Positions 6,187 through 13,012 of a stretch of DNA of 13,012 bases are shown in pieces. The DNA is from Gammaproteobacteria bacterium (GTDB lineage: Bacteria > Pseudomonadota > Gammaproteobacteria > Pseudomonadales > Azotimanducaceae), in NCBI GenBank assembly GCA_026706425.1, contig JAPOYW010000581.1, positions 1 through 13,012 on the forward strand. The letters are read 5' to 3'. The position numbers and the translations under genes are program-made. Positions within the stretch are counted from its first letter, which is position 1; every line of letters starts with the position of its first letter. The notes below the pieces were generated by a model that was not told the origin of the DNA, made no database searches, and worked only from the letters and a program-made list of their open reading frames with translations.

Positions 6187-7287
6187 TTAGCCGCGCGACG
6201 GCAGCGCGACGGTGGCGGTGGCGTAGGCCGTCGGAAGACCCGACTGGTTCTCGTTGCGGATCTGCAGCTCCACTAGGTGTTCGCCGTCGACGACCATCTT
6301 CTTCGCGACTTCGCCGTGCAGCGTGTTGGTGTCGCCCACCACGTTGGGGTGGCGGATGGAGGCGTGGAGCGTCCTGAGGATCCCGTCGTCGCCCATCCAG
6401 TCGGTGACGATCTGGCTCAGCCAGCAGACCCGCTGCGGCCCGTAGTCGAACTGACCGGGCATGTTGCGGCGTTTGGTGGCGTGTTCTTCATCGAACCGGC
6501 CCCCGCCGCCGAGATCGGCCGAGCCTTCGGCATCCAGGGCGACCCGGGAGCTGCGACCGGTGCCAAGCACGCCGTGGGTGAAAAGGAACAACTCGGTGAC
6601 CGAGTACGTGCCCTTGGGTAGCGACGGGATCGGTTCCCCCTCCTCCACGTCCTCCCAGTAGCGGGTTTGTGCGCCGCGACGCTCGCGTTCCCAGACCAGG
6701 GGATCCGCCGGCACCACCACCGGTTGCGCGGGCTCCCCGCTGGAGCTCTTCGGAGTCCGGTCGTATTCCATCGTGTGGCCGGTGTTCTGGTAGCGCACCA
6801 TCAGGGTGTTGATCGTCGCCACAACCTCCTGGCGTTGATTTGTGAAGGTCACATGGCCGGTGTTGAAATTGATGGCGCCGATGCGCCGGCTCTCTTTCCG
6901 AACCGTCTCGCCAACCCGTTCCTGGGCGGTGATGCGGTCGCCGAGCCAGACGGGGCGGACGAAGTCGATCTCCGCGCCGGCGTAGTTCACCGGCAGATAC
7001 CGGGTCGACACACGGCGACGGTCGATGGCGCCCGTCTCGCCGGCCACGACACCGAGGGTCACGCCGTAGAGGAAAGGCGGCGGCGCGGTGATCATGCCGA
7101 AACGGCTGGCCGCCGCATGCGCCTCGTCCCGCCAGAGCGGGTTGTAGTCGCCGACGCCGTCGCCGAAGCGGCGGATGTTGTCCAGGTTGGCTTCCTTGCT
7201 CGGTCGGTGCGGCAGGACCGTGCCGATTCCCTTGCGGTATTCCGACTGGAATTCGTCGATGGTCTGGATCAGGTCGAGGTCTGCCAT
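6187..7287 (-). CDS. MaoC-like double-hotdog protein (FAS1-type dehydratase N-terminal domain)
   Basis: A 366-residue protein with two hotdog domains. The first (about 20-170) is of the FAS1-like MaoC_dehydrat_N type, with GVGDYNPLWRDEAHAA (44-59) and APPPFLYGVTLGV (68-80). The second (about 205-362) contains FDYGPQRVCWLS (280-291) and the conserved VGDTNTLHGEV (317-327). Such proteins hydrate or dehydrate acyl-CoA esters. In the usual R-hydratase motif, Asp and His frame NPxH. Here the first domain has Trp52 at the His position, and the second has Gly-Pro-Gln-Arg instead. The standard dyad is therefore not evident, though I recall close relatives sharing this form. The ATG at 7285-7287 has AGGGGG nine bases upstream. 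It is the last gene of the minus-strand run, 37 bases after the kinase gene. Confidence 0.87.
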   Translation of the reverse strand: MADLDLIQTIDEFQSEYRKGIGTVLPHRPSKEANLDNIRRFGDGVGDYNPLWRDEAHAAASRFGMITAPPPFLYGVTLGVVAGETGAIDRRRVSTRYLPVNYAGAEIDFVRPVWLGDRITAQERVGETVRKESRRIGAINFNTGHVTFTNQRQEVVATINTLMVRYQNTGHTMEYDRTPKSSSGEPAQPVVVPADPLVWERERRGAQTRYWEDVEEGEPIPSLPKGTYSVTELFLFTHGVLGTGRSSRVALDAEGSADLGGGGRFDEEHATKRRNMPGQFDYGPQRVCWLSQIVTDWMGDDGILRTLHASIRHPNVVGDTNTLHGEVAKKMVVDGEHLVELQIRNENQSGLPTAYATATVALPSRG

Positions 7288-7324
7288 GGCGACCGGTCCC
7301 CCTTCGGATTGAGAATGAAGCCGT

Positions 7325-7852
7325 CTAGTCTAACCGCCCGCGACGAACCACTTCGGCGAGCGCTTCCTCGACTTCCTCGACGCTCGTGCCTGCCGTATCC
7401 ACGACTTCCGCCGTCCGCCACGGCTCGTATCCCCGATCCAACACGTCCTGCCAGGTCGGCAGTCTGAATCCGTCGATGTCGACGGTTCGCGACTCGACGC
7501 GACGCCGATGTTCGGCGCTGTCGCCACAGACAAGCTCGATCTCGACCAACCGAGCACCGGTCGCCGCCGCCACTTCTTGCCAGAGTTCGCGCGTGTAGGC
7601 GACGGGATTGACGGCATCGACGATGACGGCAACCCCGAGTCGGAGGTACCCGCGCGCCACGCCCCCCGCGCCAAGACAGCCCCCCGGCACCGCAATGGTT
7701 TGACCGGCATCCCGCATGGCCTGTTCGATCGTGTCGATGCGGATGTGCATCGCGCCGAGCCTCTCCCCCAGCGCACTCGCCAACGTCGACTTACCCGTGC
7801 CGGGCAAGCCGCCCAATACCACGAGCAACGCGCGTTCCTCGGCTGCGGGCAC
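7325..7852 (-). CDS. P-loop kinase-like AAA ATPase (AAA_33 / zeta-toxin-like fold)
   Basis: A 175-residue P-loop protein. GLPGTGKST (15-23) is Walker A. RIDTIEQAM (38-46) carries the substrate-side Asp40 typical of small-molecule kinases of the AAA_33 and zeta/chloramphenicol-phosphotransferase-like group. VAVIVDAVNP (74-83) serves as a Walker B-like strand, and HRRRVESR (115-122) as the arginine lid. It would phosphorylate a small metabolite, identity unknown. The frame is open further upstream to 7924, but that part is antisense-free overlap with the end of the PhyH-HEAT gene. I chose the GTG at 7850-7852, four bases after that gene's stop (7857-7859), because the P-loop follows directly. 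No clear ribosome binding site is present, so translation is probably coupled. Confidence 0.8.
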   Translation of the reverse strand: MPAAEERALLVVLGGLPGTGKSTLASALGERLGAMHIRIDTIEQAMRDAGQTIAVPGGCLGAGGVARGYLRLGVAVIVDAVNPVAYTRELWQEVAAATGARLVEIELVCGDSAEHRRRVESRTVDIDGFRLPTWQDVLDRGYEPWRTAEVVDTAGTSVEEVEEALAEVVRRGRLD

Positions 7853-7856
7853 GCAG

Positions 7857-9308
7857 TCAGAACGGTCTGCGGTTGTCCGTATGCGGGCACCAGCGGGCGG
7901 TCCGCAGGAACGGCACCAGGGCATCGAACGCTTCCCGGGTACCGATTCGTTCCAGGGTTTCCGCCGCGTAGGCGCTGACGTAGCGGTTGGTGTCGAACAG
8001 GGCTTCCTCGAGCGGCGCCACGGTCTCGGCCATCAGCCCGGTGGAACCGCAAACCGCCGCCCGGGTCAGTGACAGCGCCGCATCGAAACGCACCTCGGAT
8101 GCCGGATCACCCAATGCCGCCAACAAGCCGTCGCGGGTCGCCGGCGTGGGTTCGACGATACCGAGGGCTTCCGCTGCGGCGATGCGGACATGGACATCTT
8201 CGTCGGCCAAGGCATCGATCAGTGCATCGCTGGCGTCCGCTGCGCCGATCTCGCCTAGCGCAAACGCGGCGTACTTTCGGCCGCGCGGGGTGCCATTCCC
8301 AAGTACATCGACCAGACCGGGGACGGTCGCGCCGCCCGCCTGAACGAGACCATGGGCCGCGTTGCGCACCACGGCGTCCTCGCGCCAGATCTGGCCGTTG
8401 TCGGAGTACCGGCGCTTGTTCTCGTGGCTCGCCGGATTCGAATCGAGCGCGTCAAGCAGATCGCGAGTCCGGTTGTGGAGTCCCAGTGCGTAGCCGGCGT
8501 TGATGCCGACCGCTTCGTCGTCGGCACCCAAGTCGTCAACGCTCGCCCTGCCGTTCGCGGGAGGCACCCCCTGCCCCGCAAGCCAGTTCCAAGTGGACCG
8601 CCACACCGGCGAGAGATCGAGATCGGGGGCTTTCCGGGGCCTGCGCCAGCGCATCTCCGATCCGGACCGAGCCGGCGGCCGCAAGCGCGCGAACTCGAAC
8701 TTGAACATGTACCGATTGGCCTCGGTGCGGTTCTTCATCTTGCGATGCCAGATGTCGTAGTGGATCAACACGAACGACCCCGCCGGACCCGCAATAGGCA
8801 CCTCCTGGCAGAAATCCTCGGGCCGCTGGTTGAGGTGCTGGCTGCCGTCCATCACCGCCGTGGGTCCCTTGGCAAGCTGGGTGTCCTGGGGGAAGTACAT
8901 GATCATCACCCACCACGGGCGATGGTTGCGGACGCGGCGGACATAGCCCCAGTAGCTGTCCTTGTGGAACCCCTGCTCGTCGCTGCCGGGCGGGTTCTTG
9001 TGCAGCGCCCGGTGCGGGTGCATCGAATACCGCTGGCCGACCACACTCGTCAACGCGCCCTTCACGACCGGGTCTTCGAAGAACTCGTTCAATTCCGGGA
9101 TGAGCGGCAGCAGATTGTTGCCGAAGTGCCCGATCCCCTGGGCCAACTCGTCGAACCGTTCGAAGATGACCCGGTGGTAGCTCTCCGGCAACGAGGACTT
9201 GAGCGTTAGGAAACCGCGCGCAACAAACTCGCGGAGTTGCTCCGCGGTGAGCGGAACGTTGGCACGGCCGGCGTTGTGTCGGCGGGCTTCGAGGGGGTAG
9301 GCGCGCAT
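7857..9308 (-). CDS. PhyH-family dioxygenase fused to C-terminal HEAT repeats
   Basis: A 483-residue protein. Residues 20 to about 210 form a PhyH-type Fe(II)/2-oxoglutarate oxygenase: GFHKDSYWGY gives His115 and Asp117, GPTAVMDGSQHLN (148-160) is the family loop, and HYDIWHRKMKNRTEANRY (183-200) gives the distal His188 and the 2-oxoglutarate-side arginines. From about 310 to 470 there are four or five HEAT/PBS-lyase-like repeats, such as YAAFALGEIGAADASDALI, VRIAAAEALGIVE and VRFDAALSLTRA. These stack into a protein-binding solenoid. The architecture suggests the oxygenase works on, or is docked to, another macromolecule or assembly. It is the third gene of the minus-strand run, 42 bases after the TPR gene. 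No strong ribosome binding site precedes the ATG at 9306-9308; a GTG 17 codons inside is an alternative. Confidence 0.9.
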   Translation of the reverse strand: MRAYPLEARRHNAGRANVPLTAEQLREFVARGFLTLKSSLPESYHRVIFERFDELAQGIGHFGNNLLPLIPELNEFFEDPVVKGALTSVVGQRYSMHPHRALHKNPPGSDEQGFHKDSYWGYVRRVRNHRPWWVMIMYFPQDTQLAKGPTAVMDGSQHLNQRPEDFCQEVPIAGPAGSFVLIHYDIWHRKMKNRTEANRYMFKFEFARLRPPARSGSEMRWRRPRKAPDLDLSPVWRSTWNWLAGQGVPPANGRASVDDLGADDEAVGINAGYALGLHNRTRDLLDALDSNPASHENKRRYSDNGQIWREDAVVRNAAHGLVQAGGATVPGLVDVLGNGTPRGRKYAAFALGEIGAADASDALIDALADEDVHVRIAAAEALGIVEPTPATRDGLLAALGDPASEVRFDAALSLTRAAVCGSTGLMAETVAPLEEALFDTNRYVSAYAAETLERIGTREAFDALVPFLRTARWCPHTDNRRPF

Positions 9309-9350
9309 CGGGTCATTATCGGCTACCCGAAGGCGAACGTCACCGTCCGT

Positions 9351-9899
9351 TCAGTGAATCGTCGGCTGGGCGCGCTTCTTGAGCATGGCAACCGCTTGCT
9401 GCACATCCCGAACGCCCGGGTCTATGGCCAGTACGCGCTCGAAGGCCAGCAGTGCCGAGGTGAGGTCGCCGCAGCCGAGACAGATTTGACCGAGCCCGGA
9501 CAACGCTCCGAAGTGCCGCGGCTCCCGGTCCAACGTCCGGACGATGTCGTCCAGGCTCTCGATGTGGCGGTCCGAAACGAAATGCAGCGTGGCCCGTTTG
9601 TTCCAGGCCTCTGCCCAATCAGGCCAGCGTCGGACCATGGCGTCGAGGGTCTCCCCAATCCGGCCAAGCTCACCGGTATCGAACGCCTCAACCACGGTGC
9701 GCATGGTCTCGGCAGCGGCGACATCCTCGTGCGAGCACCAGATGGACCAGATCCGGTGGGTCGTTTCCCGGCGAGCCCGATCCTCCTGGGACGACGCGAG
9801 CTTCGCGAATAGGGCGTCGAGTTCCGGCGTATTGGTCGGCAACGGGGTATTCATCGCACCGAGCGCGAGTTCAATGCGCGAAGCGAGAGGGTCGAACAC
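9351..9899 (-). CDS. Tetratricopeptide-repeat protein
   Basis: A 182-residue protein with about three TPR units in residues 60-175. The clearest are WAEAWNKRATLHFVSD (95-110), RHFGALSGLGQICLGCGDL and ALLAFERVLAIDPGV. This RATLHF...LEPRHFGALSGLG layout is shared with a common small TPR family of unknown function in proteobacteria. No signal peptide or membrane segment is visible, so it is likely cytoplasmic and a binding partner rather than an enzyme. The GTG at 9897-9899 follows the cupin stop directly (TAG-GTG) and has AAGGTGG five bases ahead, formed inside the cupin gene's end. The ATG 15 codons downstream (9852-9854) has no comparable site. Confidence 0.85.
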   Translation of the reverse strand: MFDPLASRIELALGAMNTPLPTNTPELDALFAKLASSQEDRARRETTHRIWSIWCSHEDVAAAETMRTVVEAFDTGELGRIGETLDAMVRRWPDWAEAWNKRATLHFVSDRHIESLDDIVRTLDREPRHFGALSGLGQICLGCGDLTSALLAFERVLAIDPGVRDVQQAVAMLKKRAQPTIH

Positions 9900-10295
9900 C
9901 TAAGCCACCTTCCACGCGTCGAGATCGACGTCGTCCGGGAGCGGGATGAACACCATCCGGACCGGCCCTTCGATCACCTCGCTGGTATGGCCCTTGCCAA
10001 CGACATCGTCGGGCAGGAAGAGTTCGCCCAGTCCCCAGCGGCGTTTCCGGCCGTCGGTGGTGCCGATCTCCCAGATCCCCTGCATCATGATGCACAACTG
10101 CCGGCGCGGGGCGTTGTGCCAATCCTGGAAGGCGCCGACCGGGGCTTCGAACACCCGGACGGCGGGCGACACGAACGATTCGCTCATCCGTAGCGCGTTC
10201 CCCCAAGCATCCGGCGCGACGATGGAAACCGGAATGTCGACTTCGTCGAAGGCCGATCCGCCTTCCGGAGTGGTGTAGAAGCGGGTTACACGCAC
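9900..10295 (-). CDS. Small single-domain cupin protein
   Basis: A 131-residue protein with a cupin beta-barrel. DWHNAPRRQLCIMMQGIWEI (58-77) is the first cupin motif with His60 and Gln66, and FLPDDVVGKGHTSEV (93-107) is the second with His103. It may bind a metal and a small acid and act as an isomerase, lyase or sensor; sequence does not tell which. The GTG start at 10293-10295 has GGAG (complement of 10302-10305) six bases upstream. It opens the minus-strand run, followed without a gap by the TPR gene, and faces the divergent PhyH gene across 286 bases. Confidence 0.85.
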   Translation of the reverse strand: MRVTRFYTTPEGGSAFDEVDIPVSIVAPDAWGNALRMSESFVSPAVRVFEAPVGAFQDWHNAPRRQLCIMMQGIWEIGTTDGRKRRWGLGELFLPDDVVGKGHTSEVIEGPVRMVFIPLPDDVDLDAWKVA

Positions 10296-10367
10296 CAGAC
10301 GCTCCGCGGTCCGTATCCTTCTGATGCGGAGTCTACACGCGACATTCCGCGCCCGGCGTCAATCGGT

Positions 10368-10377
10368 GACAATTGTC
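10368..10377. promoter_or_regulatory. Perfect 10-base palindrome in the divergent region
   Basis: GACAATTGTC is a perfect palindrome midway between the divergent cupin and PhyH transcription units. An operator for a regulator is possible, but a 10-base palindrome can occur by chance and no matching second copy was noticed nearby. Confidence 0.25.
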
Positions 10378-10401
10378 GGCTGACCCACACAAGTCATTCT
10401 C

Positions 10402-10527
10402 AAGGAGAGGCTACATGCCAGAACCCATGTCATGTGGAACGGCATGAAGAAGATCGCGGCGGAGTTCAGCGAGGACGAGAAGCACGCCATGTTCTACGGC
10501 ACCGCGGCGCGCGTGTATCGGATTTAG
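10402..10527 (+). pseudogene. Amidohydrolase remnant: ribosome binding site and start joined to C-terminal tail
   Basis: A strong ribosome binding site, AAGGAGAGG (10402-10410), precedes an ATG at 10415-10417. The start reads MPEPMS and then runs out of frame to a TGA at 10445-10447. In another frame, 10432-10527 encodes a 31-residue tail: MWNGMKKIAAEFSEDEKHAM and then TAARVYRI before TAG. That ending (i-x-x-F-s-eDEk...N/T-AARvYrl) is the C-terminus of amidohydrolase-2 family metal hydrolases. The metal-binding His and Asp residues of the roughly 300-residue enzyme are gone. The simplest reading is an internal deletion that left the start and the tail. It sits directly upstream of the PhyH gene, and intact amidohydrolases are common neighbours in such degradative clusters. 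A few residues of evidence at the front leave the start assignment tentative; the tail is more convincing. Confidence 0.6.
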
Positions 10528-10544
10528 GGTTCGGCAGCCACGGG

Positions 10545-10550
10545 TATACT
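10545..10550 (+). promoter_or_regulatory. Possible -10 element for the PhyH / CoA-transferase unit
   Basis: TATACT lies 32 bases before the GTG start of the PhyH gene and is a near-consensus sigma-70 -10 hexamer in an otherwise GC-rich stretch. The expected -35 position (about 10522-10527, ATTTAG) is a poor match. The ribosome binding site GAGGGGGG (10567-10574), seven bases from the GTG, is strong. Confidence 0.35.
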
Positions 10551-10581
10551 GGCCTGCTACGACCACGAGGGGGGCGGCAAC

Positions 10582-11814
10582 GTGCTAGCGAGTAGCGAAC
10601 CGAAAACGAACGCGGACGAATACAACCCGCGCGTCATCACCGTCGCCAGGCCCGAGCACCATTTCCGCTACCTGACCGACGCCAACGGCGACTGGCTTGC
10701 GACCACCGACGGCAAGACCCTTGACGTGCAAGGTCACGTCGACGATGCCGCGATCTGGGACGTCTCGGAGGCCGGATTCAAGCACGTCGCGACGGACCTA
10801 AGCCTTCAGTCGGACACGACCGTGCTGGATTCCTCGACGGAACTGCGGCTGGACGGGTCGCCCGTAGCGGCGGACGGTTCATCGGGAAACGGCGCATCCC
10901 CGGGCACGTTTCACATTGGCCACGGCCCGGAGAAGCTTCCTTCCGAGTACCTTGAAACGCTCGAAAGACAGGGTTGGGTCGCGCTCGCCTGCATACTGCC
11001 GCCGAGCGTCGTGGACGGTCTGCAGCGGGTCGGCTGCGTCGACGCCTACGCCGAACGCGAACCCGTGCGCCAGGCGCCGCTGGCCCAGCATCCGGCGATC
11101 GCCAAGGTCAGCGTGGAACCCGTGTCGCTATGGCTCACCCGGGAATACATGCACACCCGGGACATCCGGCTCGGCCACTCGCCAGGCGTTTCGGCGCTCA
11201 CGCGCGACGACGGCAAACGCGAAGTCCAGGGCTGGCACAACGACTTCCCCTATCTCTGGGGTACCGGAGACCGGATTCCCGTGCCGTCCGGCGACCTCGT
11301 GCTCGGGATGCAGCGCAACGTCTGCGTCTCCGACTTCACCAAGGAGAACGGCGCCACCCTGTTCAAGCTCGGCAGCCACACGTCCAACAAGCCGCCGCCC
11401 AGGGAGTGGGGCATCTCGACCCATACCTACCGGCGGGGCCACCGTGCCGAGTTCGGCCTCCCCTACGCCGGTCCCGACGCCGACGTCATCGAAGCCCCCG
11501 CCGGCTCGATCGTCCTCTACGACGCCCGCACCTGGCACCGGGCCGGCATGAACCAGACCGACAAGAAACGCGGCGCCGTCATCCAGGCGCTGATCCCCGG
11601 ATTCATCGTGCCGTTCATGGACACCAGCGGCACCTACAAGGCGTTCCTCGCGAGCGACGCCTGCCAGCAGGTCACGGAGCGGGAGCGCAAGGAAGTCGAA
11701 AAGCTCATGGTCCACAAGATCGTCGGCCCCGGCGGCCTGTTCGCGATCGGGATCGATGAGGAACTCACCGAACGCGTACGCCAGCAGGCATCGGGGCCCC
11801 GGTCCGTCTACTGA
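10582..11814 (+). CDS. PhyH-family dioxygenase with an extra N-terminal domain
   Basis: A 410-residue Fe(II)/2-oxoglutarate oxygenase-like protein. The catalytic part covers about 118-410: QGWHNDFPYLWG gives His219 and Asp221, ATLFKLGSHTSNKP (258-271) is the family loop, and RTWHRAGMNQTDKKRGA (316-332) gives distal His319 and Arg330. Residues 15-80 form an additional module with the pattern FRYLTDANGDWLATTDGK, AAIWDV and FKHVATDLSL. This resembles one repeat of a beta-trefoil or fascin-like fold, followed by a Ser/Gly-rich linker (about 92-108). That fold call is a guess from pattern. The GTG start at 10582 has GAGGGGGG seven bases upstream. Only 24 bases separate it from the CoA-transferase, so the two are probably cotranscribed. 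Confidence 0.9.
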   Translation: MLASSEPKTNADEYNPRVITVARPEHHFRYLTDANGDWLATTDGKTLDVQGHVDDAAIWDVSEAGFKHVATDLSLQSDTTVLDSSTELRLDGSPVAADGSSGNGASPGTFHIGHGPEKLPSEYLETLERQGWVALACILPPSVVDGLQRVGCVDAYAEREPVRQAPLAQHPAIAKVSVEPVSLWLTREYMHTRDIRLGHSPGVSALTRDDGKREVQGWHNDFPYLWGTGDRIPVPSGDLVLGMQRNVCVSDFTKENGATLFKLGSHTSNKPPPREWGISTHTYRRGHRAEFGLPYAGPDADVIEAPAGSIVLYDARTWHRAGMNQTDKKRGAVIQALIPGFIVPFMDTSGTYKAFLASDACQQVTERERKEVEKLMVHKIVGPGGLFAIGIDEELTERVRQQASGPRSVY

Positions 11815-11838
11815 TCGCGTTTCAGCGAGGCACTAGAG

Positions 11839-13012
11839 TTGGCAGGCCCGCTCCACGGCATCCGGGTTCTCGAAGCCGGTTTGCTCATCCAGGGTCCCCA
11901 GGCGTCGGCGATGCTCGCCGACATGGGTGCGGACGTGATCAAGATCGAGTTGCCGGGCCACGGCGACCAGGGTCGTTACATCCACGTCGGTCCCCATGAC
12001 CCGCGCAGTGCCGTCTACACCGCCTGCAACCGCGGTAAGCGCAGCGTTGCCCTGGATCTCCGCCATCCGCGCGGTGCCGACATATTCAAGATGCTCGCCA
12101 GGGACGCCGACGTATTCGTCAGCAATTTCAAGCCCGGCACGCTCGAAGCGTGGGGTATCGGCTACGACGACCTCGCGGAAATCAACCCCGGCATCATCTG
12201 TGCCCAAGGCAGCACCTTCGGTCCGGTCGGGCCCGACGCCGAGCGGGAAGGCGCCGACCTCGCGGGACAGGCGGCGGGCGGGCTCATCGGCACGATCGGC
12301 CGCGACCAGGATCCGCCCTCCCCGGTCGGCGTTTTCATCGCCGATCACATCGCGTCGCTGAACCTGGCGGCGGGCATCCTGGCCGCGCTGCACGCCCGCG
12401 CGACGACCGGGCGGGGCCAACGCGTCGAGGCATCCCTGCTCGGCGGGCAGATCTGGGCCCAGGCCACGGAATTCACCCATCTCCTATTGACGGGGGAAAC
12501 CGCCGGACGAGCCAACGGCGGCCATTCGCTGATCAAGGGGGTGTACGGCACCTTCGAGACGGCCGACGGCTGGATCGCCATTCCCGGCGTACCGCCCCAC
12601 GCGCGCGATGCCTTCTTCGTCGCGCTCGACCGACCCGACCTGACCTTGGACGACCGGTTGCAGGGGGTCGCGGTCCATGAAGTCTTCGACTGGCTGATGG
12701 AGCAACTCGTTGCCGCGTTCAAGGCCCGGACGACTGCCGACTGGTGCGGGGTATTGCGCGAAGCCGGACTCCGGTACGCTCCCGTGCGGGATCACCGACA
12801 GGCGCTCGAGGATGCCGGCGCCTGGGAGAACGGCTACTTCGCCGAGGTCGCCAATGCCGAAGGCGGGACGACTCAAGTCGTGGGCGCGCCGATCCGCATG
12901 AGCGGGACACCCCTCGAACCGGGCGCGACGGCACCGGAACTCGGTGCCCACACGGTGGAAGTCCTGCGCGGCGCCGGCATCGACGACGACGAAATCGCGA
13001 CTTTGCGTGAAC
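11839..13012 (+). CDS. CaiB/BaiF (class III) CoA-transferase, cut by the window edge
   Basis: The frame is open from TTG 11839 to the last base, giving 391 residues; the family is about 400, so nearly all is present. IRVLEAG (8-14), LADMGADVIKIELPGHGD (26-43) and CNRGKRSVALDLRHPRG (63-79) form the N-terminal CoA-binding Rossmann part. GVFIADHIAS places Asp169 at the position of the catalytic aspartate known from formyl-CoA transferase. ATTGRGQRVEASLLGGQ (188-204) is the next family block. It moves CoA between carboxylic acids, activating a substrate for breakdown. In this frame the only start after the PhyH stop (11812-11814) is this TTG, with GCGAGG eight bases ahead. The position after an oxygenase gene suggests activation of the acid the cluster degrades; the acid is unknown. 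Confidence 0.92.
   Translation, partial: MAGPLHGIRVLEAGLLIQGPQASAMLADMGADVIKIELPGHGDQGRYIHVGPHDPRSAVYTACNRGKRSVALDLRHPRGADIFKMLARDADVFVSNFKPGTLEAWGIGYDDLAEINPGIICAQGSTFGPVGPDAEREGADLAGQAAGGLIGTIGRDQDPPSPVGVFIADHIASLNLAAGILAALHARATTGRGQRVEASLLGGQIWAQATEFTHLLLTGETAGRANGGHSLIKGVYGTFETADGWIAIPGVPPHARDAFFVALDRPDLTLDDRLQGVAVHEVFDWLMEQLVAAFKARTTADWCGVLREAGLRYAPVRDHRQALEDAGAWENGYFAEVANAEGGTTQVVGAPIRMSGTPLEPGATAPELGAHTVEVLRGAGIDDDEIATLRE

Noticed and set aside
7853..7924. 24-residue N-terminal extension of the P-loop kinase
   Set aside because: It lies wholly within the coding end of the PhyH-HEAT gene in another frame, and the P-loop core begins right after the GTG at 7852.
10330..10362. Minus-strand TTGACG (10357-10362) and TAGACT (10330-10335) as a promoter for the cupin unit
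   Set aside because: The spacing is 21 bases, too long for a sigma-70 promoter, and no better-spaced pair was seen.

Overview
This is a GC-rich bacterial window with compact genes, frequent GTG and TTG starts and several stop/start overlaps. The gene content combines three phytanoyl-CoA-dioxygenase-like (PhyH) proteins, a class III CoA-transferase, a double-hotdog MaoC-type protein and Gfo/Idh/MocA and aldo/keto reductases. That mix suggests a metabolically versatile, probably uncultured, environmental or host-associated bacterium, perhaps a proteobacterium. No marker gene is present, so the taxonomic guess is weak.

Positions 1-2144 hold a decayed defence island of visibly lower GC. A type IIG/Eco57I-like DNA methyltransferase fragment enters from the left edge. 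It carries two single-base frameshifts and stops abruptly near 525. It joins directly to the C-terminal tail of an AAA ATPase, which has an in-frame TGA and a terminal frameshift. Next comes an intact HNH nuclease of the PtuB/TIGR02646 kind, then the N-terminal stub of what looks like a second HNH-type protein. The last 437 bases hold no gene I can support.

Positions 2145-5265 (minus strand) hold a 672-residue natural fusion of a Gfo/Idh/MocA oxidoreductase with an aldo/keto reductase. Upstream of it is a RES toxin / DUF2384 antitoxin pair with a GTGA overlap. An inverted repeat lies in front of the antitoxin and is probably its autoregulatory operator.

Positions 5266-13012 hold the metabolic part. 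A PhyH gene (plus) converges on a five-gene minus-strand run read as cupin, TPR protein, PhyH with C-terminal HEAT repeats, P-loop kinase, MaoC-like protein. From a divergent 286-bp region, a third PhyH with an extra N-terminal domain reads rightward into a CaiB/BaiF CoA-transferase cut by the window edge. The divergent region also holds a 31-codon tail of an amidohydrolase behind a good ribosome binding site, probably the scar of an internal deletion.

Taken together, non-heme iron oxygenases next to CoA-transfer and hotdog enzymes suggest oxidative breakdown of an acid or its CoA ester, but the substrate cannot be read from sequence. The most interesting items are the layered wreck of defence genes, the PhyH-HEAT fusion, the PhyH with an N-terminal module, and the double oxidoreductase.
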